The notes: generated from the letters alone by a model not told the origin. A stretch of 7,185 nt of DNA from Pseudomonadota bacterium (GCA_023459535.1 JAEWTK010000268.1:1-7185), one strand, 5' to 3'. Numbered from the stretch's first letter, positions 1-6,456 are shown. Translations and numbers: made by a program.

Positions 1-35
1 ATGCAGGCATGTTGGGATGTGGGGCGGTCAGGAGC

Positions 36-764
36 TTAGCTCTTCTGGATTTCGCCATCCGGTACAAAAACATAGCCGAAGCCCCACATGGTTTGCAGAT
101 GCCTCGGGTGGGCGGGGTCCGGTTCGATCAGCCTTCTCAGACGCGAGACCTGTACATCAATGCTGCGATCGAATACATCGAGTTCGCGTCCGCGAGCCAG
201 TTGCATCAGGCGATCACGTGACAGCGGCTGACGCGGATGGTCGACAAACACCTTGAGCAGGGCGAATTCGCCGCTGGTGATGGTGACGGGTTCTCCATTG
301 CGCGTCAGGCTGCGTGTGGAAGGGTCGAACATGAAGTCGCCGAAACTGACGGTAGTCGTATCCATGGTGGGTGCGCTGGGGATGCGCTGCTCCTGGCGGC
401 GCATGACGGCATTGATCCGAGCCAGCAGTTCACGTGGATTGAATGGCTTGGGCAGGTAATCGTCAGCGCCCATTTCCAGACCGATGATCCTGTCCACTTC
501 ATCACCACGTGCGGTCAGCATGATGATGGGAATCCTGCTATTGCTGCCGCGCAGACGCCGGCAGATGGCAAGTCCATCTTCACCCGGCAGCATGAGGTCC
601 AGTACCAGCAGGTCCGGGTGTTCATGCGCCAGCGCGGCATCCATTTCGGTAGAATCTGAAACGGCCTTGACGCTGAATCCCTGCTCGCCGAGATAGCGTT
701 GCAGCAGTTCCCGCATGCGCAGATCGTCATCGACCAGCAATATTTTTTTCATATTTGTTTGCAT
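36..764 (-). CDS. ompR: Two-component response regulator OmpR
   Basis: This 242-aa protein is an OmpR/PhoB-type transcription regulator, normally phosphorylated by EnvZ and controlling envelope genes such as porins. The receiver domain covers about residues 5-123: acidic pocket D12/D13, phospho-acceptor D56 in the motif LVLDLMLPGEDG, T84, and K106 in LPKPFNPRELLARI. A winged-helix domain follows (about 140-237) with TSGEFALLK, LMQLARGRE, RSIDVQVSRLRR and a terminal GFGYVFVPDG, which is nearly the E. coli OmpR sequence. I chose the first ATG because its MQTN start aligns with the E. coli MQEN start; an internal ATG at 752 (MKKILLVDDD) is possible, and neither has a strong Shine-Dalgarno. The gene is intact and full length. 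It is divergent from the EF-hand gene across 372 bp. A kinase gene is expected immediately downstream but falls outside the window. Confidence 0.95.
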   Translation of the reverse strand: MQTNMKKILLVDDDLRMRELLQRYLGEQGFSVKAVSDSTEMDAALAHEHPDLLVLDLMLPGEDGLAICRRLRGSNSRIPIIMLTARGDEVDRIIGLEMGADDYLPKPFNPRELLARINAVMRRQEQRIPSAPTMDTTTVSFGDFMFDPSTRSLTRNGEPVTITSGEFALLKVFVDHPRQPLSRDRLMQLARGRELDVFDRSIDVQVSRLRRLIEPDPAHPRHLQTMWGFGYVFVPDGEIQKS

Positions 765-785
765 GGTGCTATTTTGGGCATAAAT

Positions 786-801
786 TCTTTCGATTGAAAG
801 A
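786..801. repeat. Small perfect inverted repeat upstream of ompR
   Basis: TCTTTC at 786-791 and GAAAGA at 796-801 form a perfect 6-bp stem with a 4-nt loop. It begins 21 bp upstream of the ompR ATG, so it could fold in the ompR leader RNA or serve as a protein site. The stem is AT-rich and weak, and chance occurrence is quite possible. Confidence 0.3.
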
Positions 802-845
802 CTTCACGTGTACAAAGCGGCAAAAATCCTGATGATATCGATGTT

Positions 846-865
846 TGTTACAATTTTTTACAATC
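846..865. promoter_or_regulatory. Tandem 10-bp direct repeat, candidate OmpR-family binding site
   Basis: TGTTACAATT (846-855) is followed immediately by TTTTACAATC (856-865); the two match at 8 of 10 positions and share TTACAAT in the same phase. OmpR-family regulators bind as head-to-tail dimers to direct repeats about 10 bp apart, often rich in TTACA or GTAACA half-sites. The element lies 81 bp upstream of the ompR start, which suggests autoregulation or control of both divergent genes. The assignment to OmpR is inference from spacing, half-site sequence and location. Confidence 0.45.
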
Positions 866-880
866 AGCAGGGTAAGGGAA

Positions 881-897
881 ACATTCAATTTACATTC
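881..897. promoter_or_regulatory. Second repeated element (ACATTC pair), possible additional OmpR-like site
   Basis: ACATTC occurs at 881-886 and again at 892-897, one helical turn (11 bp) apart, in the context GAAACATTCAATTTACATTC. This resembles the general look of E. coli OmpR sites, which carry ACAT-type half-sites at about 10-bp spacing. It lies 15 bp from the tandem repeat at 846-865 and overlaps the -35 hexamer of the weak plus-strand promoter candidate. Evidence is by eye only. Confidence 0.25.
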
Positions 898-912
898 TTA
901 AGTCATTATAAC
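884..912 (+). promoter_or_regulatory. Weak sigma-70 promoter candidate towards the EF-hand gene
   Basis: TTCAAT at 884-889 and TATAAC at 907-912 are separated by 17 bp. The -10 matches 5 of 6 consensus positions but the -35 matches only 3 of 6, a pattern seen at activator-dependent promoters. The -35 lies inside the ACATTC repeat pair, which would suit an activator, but the predicted leader to the start at 1137 would be more than 200 nt. Reading the other strand, 910-905 is a perfect TATAAT without a recognisable -35. Confidence 0.2.
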
Positions 913-929
913 CGCTCTTAAATGAGCGG
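912..929. repeat. Perfect 6-bp inverted repeat, CCGCTC / GAGCGG
   Basis: CCGCTC (912-917) and GAGCGG (924-929) are exact reverse complements separated by TTAAAT. The dyad abuts the -10 of the candidate plus-strand promoter. It has no following T-run on either strand, so it does not look like a terminator; an operator or a leader hairpin are the alternatives. Confidence 0.35.
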
Positions 930-1080
930 ATAGCTCAAATAAGCCGCACATGCGTTTCAATGCGAATTTGAAGTTTTCCGGTCGGATCGACTTGAGTCCG
1001 TAAAACTTTTAACCCGCTGAAGAATCACACTATTCAGTCAGTACAGACAAAAGCGGCAGCATGCGATGAGGAGAGCGTAA

Positions 1081-1128
1081 GTGATGCAATACCCATTTAG
1101 CCATTCCAAAGTGTATTTCATGGTGTAG
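1081..1128 (+). CDS. Candidate 15-codon leader ORF
   Basis: The frame GTG-ATG-CAA-TAC ends at TAG 1126-1128 and would encode about 14-15 residues (MMQYPFSHSKVYFMV). A purine-rich GAGGAGAG at 1068-1075 sits at a good ribosome-binding distance from the GTG at 1081 or the ATG at 1084. The stop codon overlaps the Shine-Dalgarno of the next gene (AGGA, 1127-1130), so translational coupling is conceivable. I recognise no family, and a frame this short can occur by chance; the strong ribosome-binding sequence is the only real support. Confidence 0.25.
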   Translation: MMQYPFSHSKVYFMV

Positions 1129-1136
1129 GACTGCTG

Positions 1137-1757
1137 ATGTTTTTTTCACATTCGTCAGCTGCTCCCAAGCATACATTGGTCATGATGTGCGTTTGTCTCG
1201 GTTTGTCCCAATCCGGCATTGCAGGTCCGCGTGAAGCTCTCGGGCTACAGGAAAATCCGGACGACAAGGTGATGCAGTCCGGTGACGAGCCCAATTCCGA
1301 GCAGATGCAGAGTCTGGGTGGCGTCAGCCCGGAAGAACGTATGCGTCTGCGTATGGACCTCAACCACTACTCCCGTACCAGTGATCCGATTCATAGCCAG
1401 ATCCAGGATCGTCGACGTACCATGAGCAAGGGCATACAGGAGCGCTTTTTTCGGGCAGACAGGGATAATGACAATCTGCTATCGCGTCAGGAAGTCGTGG
1501 ATAGTTTGCCTCAGGTCGCCAGACACTACAATCAGGTTGATCTCGATGCTGACGGCTTTATTTCCATCACGGAACTTATGGAATATCAGAACAAGCTGAT
1601 CGAGCGCCAACGCGCAGCGGAATTGCGTATTCAACAGGCCAGAGAGGCTGAGTTGCTGGAGGCGCAAGCGGCTGAAGAAGAGGCACAGAGCAAGCAGACC
1701 AAACGGCCGAAATTGAAAAGCAAGCAGGCCGAAATCGAAGGCAAGCCGGCATTATAA
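1137..1757 (+). CDS. Exported EF-hand calcium-binding protein with charged helical tail
   Basis: This 206-aa protein is of unknown specific function. The N-terminus (residues 1-30) looks like a Sec signal peptide: K11/H12, then the hydrophobic stretch TLVMMCVCLGL, and a plausible cleavage site near SGIA-G29/30. There is no lipobox cysteine. Residues 35-100 are polar and low in recognisable motifs. Two canonical EF-hand loops follow: 108-119 (D108, D110, D112, S116, E119) and 135-146 (D135, D137, D139, G140, S143, E146), with all usual calcium ligands present. From about 147 to 190 the chain is Ala/Glu/Gln/Lys/Arg-rich and probably a long helix or coiled coil, ending in a basic Lys-rich tail. 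AGGA at 1127-1130 gives a ribosome-binding site 6 bp from the ATG. The protein probably acts in the periplasm or outside the cell as a calcium-binding or calcium-sensing component. The gene is divergent from ompR. Confidence 0.75.
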   Translation: MFFSHSSAAPKHTLVMMCVCLGLSQSGIAGPREALGLQENPDDKVMQSGDEPNSEQMQSLGGVSPEERMRLRMDLNHYSRTSDPIHSQIQDRRRTMSKGIQERFFRADRDNDNLLSRQEVVDSLPQVARHYNQVDLDADGFISITELMEYQNKLIERQRAAELRIQQAREAELLEAQAAEEEAQSKQTKRPKLKSKQAEIEGKPAL

Positions 1758-1849
1758 ATGGGGTGCCAATTCAGGTACTCAGGGTCCTCAGATAGTTCAA
1801 CGTATATTCTTCACTTCATAATTTATCGCTCATCGCGTATCTCCATCCT

Positions 1850-1874
1850 GCTCATGCATAATTGAAGCATGAGC
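1850..1874. promoter_or_regulatory. Perfect 8-bp dyad enclosing the start codon of the FemAB-like gene
   Basis: GCTCATGC (1850-1857) and GCATGAGC (1867-1874) are exact reverse complements separated by a 9-nt AT-rich spacer. The ATG start codon (1869-1871) lies inside the right arm, and the spacer is where a Shine-Dalgarno would be expected, although no good one is seen. In RNA this would form a GC-containing stem that hides the start codon; in DNA it could be an operator. A translational or repressor role is inference. Confidence 0.45.
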
Positions 1875-3008
1875 CTGCAAGTTGAAATTGTCTCCAGTAT
1901 TTCTGGCATTGATCCAGCCTCGTGGGATGCGCTCACCGATGGCTCGCTTTTATTGAGCCATGCCTTTTTGAGTGCGCTGGAAAAGACCGGTTGCGTGGGT
2001 CCGGGCACCGGTTGGCAAGCCTGCCCTTTGCTGGTGAAGGATGGAAGTCAGCTGCTGGGCGCCATGCCGCTCTATGCCAAGAGTCACTCCTATGGCGAGT
2101 ATGTCTTTGACTGGGCTTGGGCCAATGCCTTTGAACAGCACGGTCTTGATTACTATCCCAAGTTGATCTGCGCCATTCCTTTTACGCCGATTACCGGGCC
2201 TCGATTGTTTGCCTCGGACCCGGCAATCCGCAAATTGATGGCCGAGGTGCTGAGTCAACAGCTGCACAGCCTTAACTTATCTTCAGCGCATGTTCTTTTT
2301 CCGGATGATGAGTCAGCTGAATCACTGGAAAAATCTGGCTGGCTAAGGAGAAACGGCGTGCAATTCCGCTGGGAGAATGAGAATTTTCCGGCTTTCGAAG
2401 CTTTTCTGGCGACGCTGAGCCATGACAAGCGCAAGAAAATTCGTCAGGAACGCAAGAAAATCGCGGCGTCCGGCATCCAGATTCGACGATTGACAGGTAA
2501 TGACATTACCGGAGAAGACTGGGAGCTGTTTTATCGCTGTTATGTCAATACCTATCATCAGCACCGCTCCAGCCCGTACCTCAGTAAAGCCTTTTTCCTG
2601 GAACTGGCACAACACATGGCGCGACATGTGCTGCTGATAGTGGCAGAGCGTGCGGGTGAAAAGATAGCTGCGGCGCTGAATCTTTATGGCGATGACCGGC
2701 AAGGAGTCAGTCAGCTTTACGGGCGTTATTGGGGCGCTCTGGAACATGTGCCGGGCTTGCACTTCGAGCTTTGCTATTACCAAGCCCAGGAGTTTTGTAT
2801 CGAACGCGGTATACGGTATTTCGAAGGCGGAGCCCAAGGTGAGCATAAACTGGCACGTGGTTTCAGGCCGCGTCCGACCTGTTCATTCCACAGGATTGCC
2901 CACCCTGCTTTTGCCAACTCCATAGCGCAGTTGCTCGAACGTGAGGCCGGAATGATGGAGCTCTATCAGAATGAGCTTGAGGAAAGAGCCCCGTTCAAGC
3001 GTTCTTGA
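1869..3008 (+). CDS. FemAB-like / GNAT-fold acyltransferase family protein (PF04339 type)
   Basis: This 379-aa cytoplasmic protein matches, by recalled motifs, the proteobacterial family related to FemAB peptidoglycan aminoacyltransferases and GNAT N-acyltransferases. The substrate of this family is not established, so none is assigned. Characteristic segments in order are SHAFLSALE (30-38), VGPGTGW (43-49), PLYAKSHSYGEYVFDW (67-82), YYPKLICAIPFTPITGPRL (95-113), a basic DKRKKIRQERKK stretch (186-197), QLYGRYWG (282-289) and YFEGGAQGEHKLARGF (317-332). Length is usual for the family and no frame break is seen. The start is firmly set: a TGA lies in frame at 1863-1865, just one codon upstream of the ATG, and the N-terminus looks family-typical. 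The ribosome-binding site is poor and the ATG sits in a perfect dyad. The gene is convergent with regA, only 8 bp apart. Confidence 0.85.
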   Translation: MSLQVEIVSSISGIDPASWDALTDGSLLLSHAFLSALEKTGCVGPGTGWQACPLLVKDGSQLLGAMPLYAKSHSYGEYVFDWAWANAFEQHGLDYYPKLICAIPFTPITGPRLFASDPAIRKLMAEVLSQQLHSLNLSSAHVLFPDDESAESLEKSGWLRRNGVQFRWENENFPAFEAFLATLSHDKRKKIRQERKKIAASGIQIRRLTGNDITGEDWELFYRCYVNTYHQHRSSPYLSKAFFLELAQHMARHVLLIVAERAGEKIAAALNLYGDDRQGVSQLYGRYWGALEHVPGLHFELCYYQAQEFCIERGIRYFEGGAQGEHKLARGFRPRPTCSFHRIAHPAFANSIAQLLEREAGMMELYQNELEERAPFKRS

Positions 3009-3016
3009 CTTATTGT

Positions 3017-3568
3017 TCAGAGGCTTTTAGGGGCGTTTTTGGCGAGTTTTCTTTGCAGTGTGCGACGATGCATATTGAGTGCGCGTGCGGTGGCGGAGAT
3101 GTTGCCGTCATGTTCGGTCAGCACGCGCTGGATGTGTTCCCACTCCAGACGGTCGACCGATAGCGGGTTGCTGGCGACCGAGATGCTGTCGTCGCCATCG
3201 GCCTTGTGAAAGGCGGCGATGACTTCGTCGGCATCGACCGGCTTGGCCAGGTAGTGCGTGGCCCCCAGTTTGACCGCTTCAATTGCCGTGGTGATGCTGG
3301 CATAGCCGGTCAGGACGACGATACGCGTGGTGGGGTCGATGGCATTGAGCCGTCGCACCAGTACCAGACCGGAGTTTCCCGGCATTTTCAAATCCACAAT
3401 TGCGTATTCCGGCGGTTCTTCTTCTGCCATGCGCGTGGCGTTTTCTACATCGTGGGCGACTGCTACTTCATATCCGCGACGCCTCAGCGCCTTGCCCATG
3501 ACGGCGCAGAAGGTCTCGTCGTCGTCCACCAGCAGCAGGCTGGGCAGATTTTCTGCAGATGTTTTCAT
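3017..3568 (-). CDS. regA: Redox response regulator RegA (PrrA/ActR/RoxR family)
   Basis: This 183-aa protein has a receiver domain at about 10-122 with acidic residues D15-D17, phospho-acceptor D59 (AIVDLKMPG), T87 (VVLTGYAS) and K109 (YLAKPVDADE). A linker leads to a Fis-type helix-turn-helix at about 142-175 ending in the family hallmark HRRTLQRKLAK. This compact layout, without an AAA domain, is characteristic of RegA/PrrA/ActR, the global redox regulators that act on photosynthesis, carbon and nitrogen fixation and terminal oxidase genes. The cognate kinase is very probably the RegB fragment at 6750-7185, on the same strand and upstream of the oxidase genes. The ATG at 3566-3568 has only a weak Shine-Dalgarno and follows cydX after 60 bp, so separate or coupled expression are both open. 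Confidence 0.88.
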   Translation of the reverse strand: MKTSAENLPSLLLVDDDETFCAVMGKALRRRGYEVAVAHDVENATRMAEEEPPEYAIVDLKMPGNSGLVLVRRLNAIDPTTRIVVLTGYASITTAIEAVKLGATHYLAKPVDADEVIAAFHKADGDDSISVASNPLSVDRLEWEHIQRVLTEHDGNISATARALNMHRRTLQRKLAKNAPKSL

Positions 3569-3582
3569 ATCCGGTTGTAACT

Positions 3583-3622
3583 GGCGCTATCGCTTGTGGC
3601 CGGATTGCCGCAGGCGAGCGCC
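3583..3622. repeat. Possible stem-loop between cydX and regA
   Basis: GGCGCT (3583-3588) and AGCGCC (3617-3622) are exact reverse complements 28 nt apart. Between them, GTGGC (3596-3600) can pair with GCCGC (3607-3611) if one G-T wobble is allowed, but in the minus-strand transcript that position is a C-A mismatch. No T-run follows, so it is not a standard terminator. It might moderate read-through or protect the upstream oxidase mRNA; equally it may be a chance pairing in GC-rich sequence. Confidence 0.2.
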
Positions 3623-3628
3623 TTGTCG

Positions 3629-3730
3629 TTACTGTTCTTCATAAGGCTGTTCTGCTTCCAGCCACATGGCGTTGATGATGGCGAATCCGACCGCGAGGCC
3701 GATGCCGAGTACCCAGGCGAAATACCACAT
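3629..3730 (-). CDS. cydX: Cytochrome bd oxidase small subunit CydX
   Basis: This 33-aa single-pass membrane peptide is homologous to E. coli CydX (37 aa), which binds CydAB and stabilises the haem d/b595 site. The diagnostic start MWYFAWVLG is followed by a hydrophobic helix to about residue 23 (NAMW) and a short acidic end with E25, E27, E31 and E32. The start is well supported: the ATG at 3728-3730 is preceded by TAGGAG (3737-3742), which includes the cydB stop codon. The 9-bp gap implies co-translation with cydB. This placement directly after cydB is the usual one. Small-gene cut-offs commonly miss it. Confidence 0.93.
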   Translation of the reverse strand: MWYFAWVLGIGLAVGFAIINAMWLEAEQPYEEQ

Positions 3731-3739
3731 GATGTGCTC

Positions 3740-4882
3740 CTAATAGGCGGTGTGTGTGTTGTCCTTGATCGACTGCACCGTGATCTTGCCGCGCAGTACC
3801 CGATAGACCCATGAGGTATAAATCAGGATCAGGGGCAGAAAAATAATGGTGACGATAAACATGATGCCCAACGTTTTGTAGCTGGAAGCGGCGTCCCATA
3901 GTGTCAGGCTGCTGTTGGGGTCGGTCGACGACGGCATGACGAAGGGGAACATGGAGAAGCCGGCGGTGAGGATGATGCCGCTCAGCGCCAGCGAGCTGAA
4001 GAAGAAGGCGAGGCCCTGACGGCCGTTGCGCCCTGTCCACAGTGCCAGCGCGATGCCGGCGAAACCGGCGAGCGGCGCCGCCATCATCCACGGCCAGGTC
4101 TGGTAGTTGCTGAGCCAGGCGCCGGTCGAGATCTCCACCGTCTTCGCCAGCGGGTTGAAGATGGAGTTGGCATCCGGCATGGAGATGATGCGGTAGCCGT
4201 CGATGCCGAGCGCCAGCCAGATGCCGGCCAATGCGAAGCTGGCCGCACAAACGCCACCGGCAGCCAGCGCCGCTTTGCGGGCGCGCGCCTGCACGGCGCC
4301 GTCGGTGCGCAGTTCCAGATAGATGGCGCCGTGCATCATCAGCATGGAGAGGCTGACCACGCCGGCCAGCAGTGCGAACGGATTGAGCAGTGCCCAGAAG
4401 CTGCCGGTGTAATAGGCACGCATGGTGTCGTCGAGGTGGAAGGGCAGGCCCAGCAACAGGTTGCCGAAGGCGACGCCGAAGATCAGCGCCGGCACCGCAC
4501 CGCCGACGAACAGGCCCCAATCCCAGAAGTTGCGCCAGCGCGGGTCGGAAAGTTTGCTGCGGTAATCGAAGCCGACCGGGCGGAAGAACATGGCAAACAG
4601 CACCAGCAACAGCGCGATGTAAAGGCCGGAGAAGGCGGCAGCATAGACGAACGGCCAGGCGGCGAAGATGGCGCCGCCGGCGGTGATGAACCAGACCTGG
4701 TTGCCTTCCCACACCGCGCCGACCGTGTTGATGATGACGCGGCGCTCCTCGTCGTTCCTGCCGAGGAAGGGCAGCCAGGCGGTGACGCCCATGTCGAAGC
4801 CGTCGGTGACGGCAAAGCCGATCAGCAGGACCCCGATGAACAGCCACCAGATCAGTTTCAGGCTTTCGTAATCCAGAATCAT
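3740..4882 (-). CDS. cydB: Cytochrome bd ubiquinol oxidase subunit II
   Basis: This 380-aa polytopic inner-membrane protein partners CydA in the bd quinol oxidase, which reduces oxygen to water without pumping protons. Typical CydB motifs are seen: IWWLFIGVLLIGFAVTDGFDMG (about 11-32, with D27 and D30, the latter matching E. coli Asp29), WEGNQVWF (58-65), FFRPVGFDYR (99-108), MHGAIYL (183-189), TAGFSMFPFVMPSS (306-319) and LTLWDAASS (326-334). Repeated hydrophobic segments fit the usual eight or nine membrane helices, and length is close to E. coli CydB (379 aa). AAGGAG (4889-4894) sits 6 bp before the ATG and overlaps the cydA stop; the intergenic gap is 10 bp. The gene is intact. Confidence 0.96.
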   Translation of the reverse strand: MILDYESLKLIWWLFIGVLLIGFAVTDGFDMGVTAWLPFLGRNDEERRVIINTVGAVWEGNQVWFITAGGAIFAAWPFVYAAAFSGLYIALLLVLFAMFFRPVGFDYRSKLSDPRWRNFWDWGLFVGGAVPALIFGVAFGNLLLGLPFHLDDTMRAYYTGSFWALLNPFALLAGVVSLSMLMMHGAIYLELRTDGAVQARARKAALAAGGVCAASFALAGIWLALGIDGYRIISMPDANSIFNPLAKTVEISTGAWLSNYQTWPWMMAAPLAGFAGIALALWTGRNGRQGLAFFFSSLALSGIILTAGFSMFPFVMPSSTDPNSSLTLWDAASSYKTLGIMFIVTIIFLPLILIYTSWVYRVLRGKITVQSIKDNTHTAY

Positions 4883-4892
4883 GACGTTCTCC

Positions 4893-6446
4893 TTATGTGG
4901 CCGCTTGTTCGAAGTGGTATTTGCCGGAATGCAGGCTGGACGGCCCCAGCCGCGCGTACTTGAACATCAGGAACAACTCCACGATCAGCAGCAGCGTGTA
5001 GAAGCCGAGGAAGCCGGCCAGGCTGAAATAGAGATCGCCCGCCGACAGCGAGGAGGTGGAAAGATGCGTCGGCAGGATGCCTGAGATGGTCCACGGCTGA
5101 CGGCCGTACTCGGCGACGATCCAGCCCAGTTCGGCGGCGATCCATGGCAAAGGGATGGCATACAGGCAAATCCGCAGCAGCCAGGTCTTTTGCTGGATCT
5201 GGCGTTTGGCTGTGTAGTAGAAGGCCGCACCGAAGATGAACAGGAACAGGAAACCGAGCCCGACCATGATGCGGAAGCTCCAGAACAGCGGAGCGACCTG
5301 CGGGATGGTGTCGTTGGCGGCGGATTTGATCTGTTCCTCGCTGGCGTCGATGACGTCAGGCGTGTACTTCTTCAGCAACAGGCCGTAACCGAGGTCATGC
5401 TGATGTTGTTCGAAGGACGCGCGAGCGCTTTCGTCGCCGTCCTTCAGGCGGCTCAGCGCATCATAGGCCAGCATGCCGTTACGGATGCGCTGTTCGTTTT
5501 CTGCTTTGAGGTCGCTGATACCGATCACAGGCTCGTCGATCGAACGGGTGGCGATGAGGCCGAGCGCGTAGGGAATCTTGACGGCGTAATCGGTGCGTTC
5601 TTCTTCCTGGTTGGGGAAACCGAACAGGGTGAAGGCGGCCGGCGGTTCCTCGGTGTGCCACTCGGCCTCGATGGCGGCCAGTTTGACCTTCTGCACTTCG
5701 CCGGTGGCGTAGCCGGACTCGTCACCCAGCACGATGACCGACAGGATGGAGGCCAATCCGAAGCTGGAGGCGATGGCGATGGAGCGCAGGGCGAAGGCGG
5801 TATCGCGTTTTTTCAGCAGATACCAGGCCGAGATGCCGAGCACGAACATGGAGGCGGTGACATAGCCGGCGGCCACGGTATGCACGAACTTGACCTGTGC
5901 TACCGGATTGAAAATGAGTTCGGAGAAACTGGTCATTTCCATACGCATGGTTTCGATGTTGAAAGCGGCACCGACCGGGTTCTGCATCCAGCCGTTGGCG
6001 ATCAGGATCCACAGCGCCGAGAGGTTGGAGCCGATTGCGACGAGGAAGGTCACCATCAGGTGTTTCTCCTTGGAAAGCCGGTTCCAGCCGAAGAAGAACA
6101 GGCCGACGAAGGTCGATTCGAGGAAGAAGGCCATCAGGCCTTCAATTGCCAGCGGCGCGCCGAAGATGTCGCCGACGTAATGCGAGTAATAGGCCCAGTT
6201 GGTGCCGAACTGGAATTCCAGCGTGATGCCGGTGGTGACGCCCATGGCGAAGTTGATGCCGAACAGCTTGCCCCAGAACTTGGTCATGTCGCGGTAGATT
6301 TCCTTGCCGGTCATGACGTAGACCGACTCCATGATCACCAGCAGCCAGGAAAGCCCCAGCGTCAGCGGCACGAACAGGAAGTGGTACAGCGCAGTGGCCC
6401 CGAATTGCAGACGACTGAGATCGACGACTTCTGTGGTGGGTAGCAT
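4893..6446 (-). CDS. cydA: Cytochrome bd ubiquinol oxidase subunit I
   Basis: This 517-aa haem-bearing subunit oxidises quinol and carries b558, b595 and d. Key residues align with E. coli CydA at an N-terminal offset of about +3: H22 in [12 protein letters not shown]102 and E110 in [17 protein letters not shown]189 in [11 protein letters not shown] (b558 ligand), M394 in FRIMVGLG (b558 ligand), K255 and E260 in [10 protein letters not shown] (quinol loop), and GRQPW at 448-452. The periplasmic region between about 250 and 385 is long, which marks the E. coli-like long-Q-loop class rather than the shorter cyanide-insensitive (Cio) class. AAGGAA (6452-6457) precedes the ATG by 5 bp and overlaps the cydP stop, so translation is probably coupled. 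No residues appear to be missing. Confidence 0.97.
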   Translation of the reverse strand: MLPTTEVVDLSRLQFGATALYHFLFVPLTLGLSWLLVIMESVYVMTGKEIYRDMTKFWGKLFGINFAMGVTTGITLEFQFGTNWAYYSHYVGDIFGAPLAIEGLMAFFLESTFVGLFFFGWNRLSKEKHLMVTFLVAIGSNLSALWILIANGWMQNPVGAAFNIETMRMEMTSFSELIFNPVAQVKFVHTVAAGYVTASMFVLGISAWYLLKKRDTAFALRSIAIASSFGLASILSVIVLGDESGYATGEVQKVKLAAIEAEWHTEEPPAAFTLFGFPNQEEERTDYAVKIPYALGLIATRSIDEPVIGISDLKAENEQRIRNGMLAYDALSRLKDGDESARASFEQHQHDLGYGLLLKKYTPDVIDASEEQIKSAANDTIPQVAPLFWSFRIMVGLGFLFLFIFGAAFYYTAKRQIQQKTWLLRICLYAIPLPWIAAELGWIVAEYGRQPWTISGILPTHLSTSSLSAGDLYFSLAGFLGFYTLLLIVELFLMFKYARLGPSSLHSGKYHFEQAAT

Positions 6447-6456
6447 GGCAGTTCCT

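Larger units (their letters stand above)
765..1136. other. Divergent intergenic control region (ompR / EF-hand gene)
   Basis: This 372-bp stretch separates the divergent starts at 764 and 1137 and is clearly more AT-rich than the flanking genes, as expected for a control region. It holds a tandem 10-bp repeat (846-865), a second pair of ACATTC elements (881-897), a perfect 6-bp dyad (912-929), a small perfect hairpin in the ompR leader (786-801), a GACT-TG-AGTC dyad (989-998) and a 15-codon open frame (1081-1128). I found no convincing sigma-70 promoter for ompR. One weak plus-strand promoter candidate is listed separately. No longer gene is apparent here. Confidence 0.7.

Noticed and set aside
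1..10. Possible start (ATG at 8-10, minus strand) of the kinase gene following ompR
   Set aside because: Only about three codons would be inside the window and no Shine-Dalgarno is visible. An EnvZ-type kinase is expected there from family knowledge, but the sequence here cannot show it.
1796..1824. Possible promoter (TTCAAC and CATAAT/TAATTT) before the FemAB-like gene
   Set aside because: The better -10 gives only 15 bp spacing and the 17-bp alternative matches 3 of 6 positions; neither is convincing.
2343..2846. A 167-codon minus-strand frame inside the FemAB-like gene
   Set aside because: It is the antisense shadow of a gene with clear family motifs and shows no domain of its own.
3639..4847. 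A 402-codon minus-strand frame overlapping cydB
   Set aside because: It lies in another frame of cydB and is an Arg/His/Gln-rich, non-membrane sequence. The cydB frame has all the expected motifs and a strong ribosome-binding site.
4331..4963. A 210-codon plus-strand frame opposite cydB and the cydA end
   Set aside because: It is antisense to well-supported genes, has a biased composition and no family signature.
5190..6443. A 417-codon plus-strand open frame antisense to cydA
   Set aside because: It exactly shadows cydA. Its composition is dominated by Glu, Asp, Gly, Gln and His with no recognisable domain, which is a by-product of GC-biased codon positions in the real gene.
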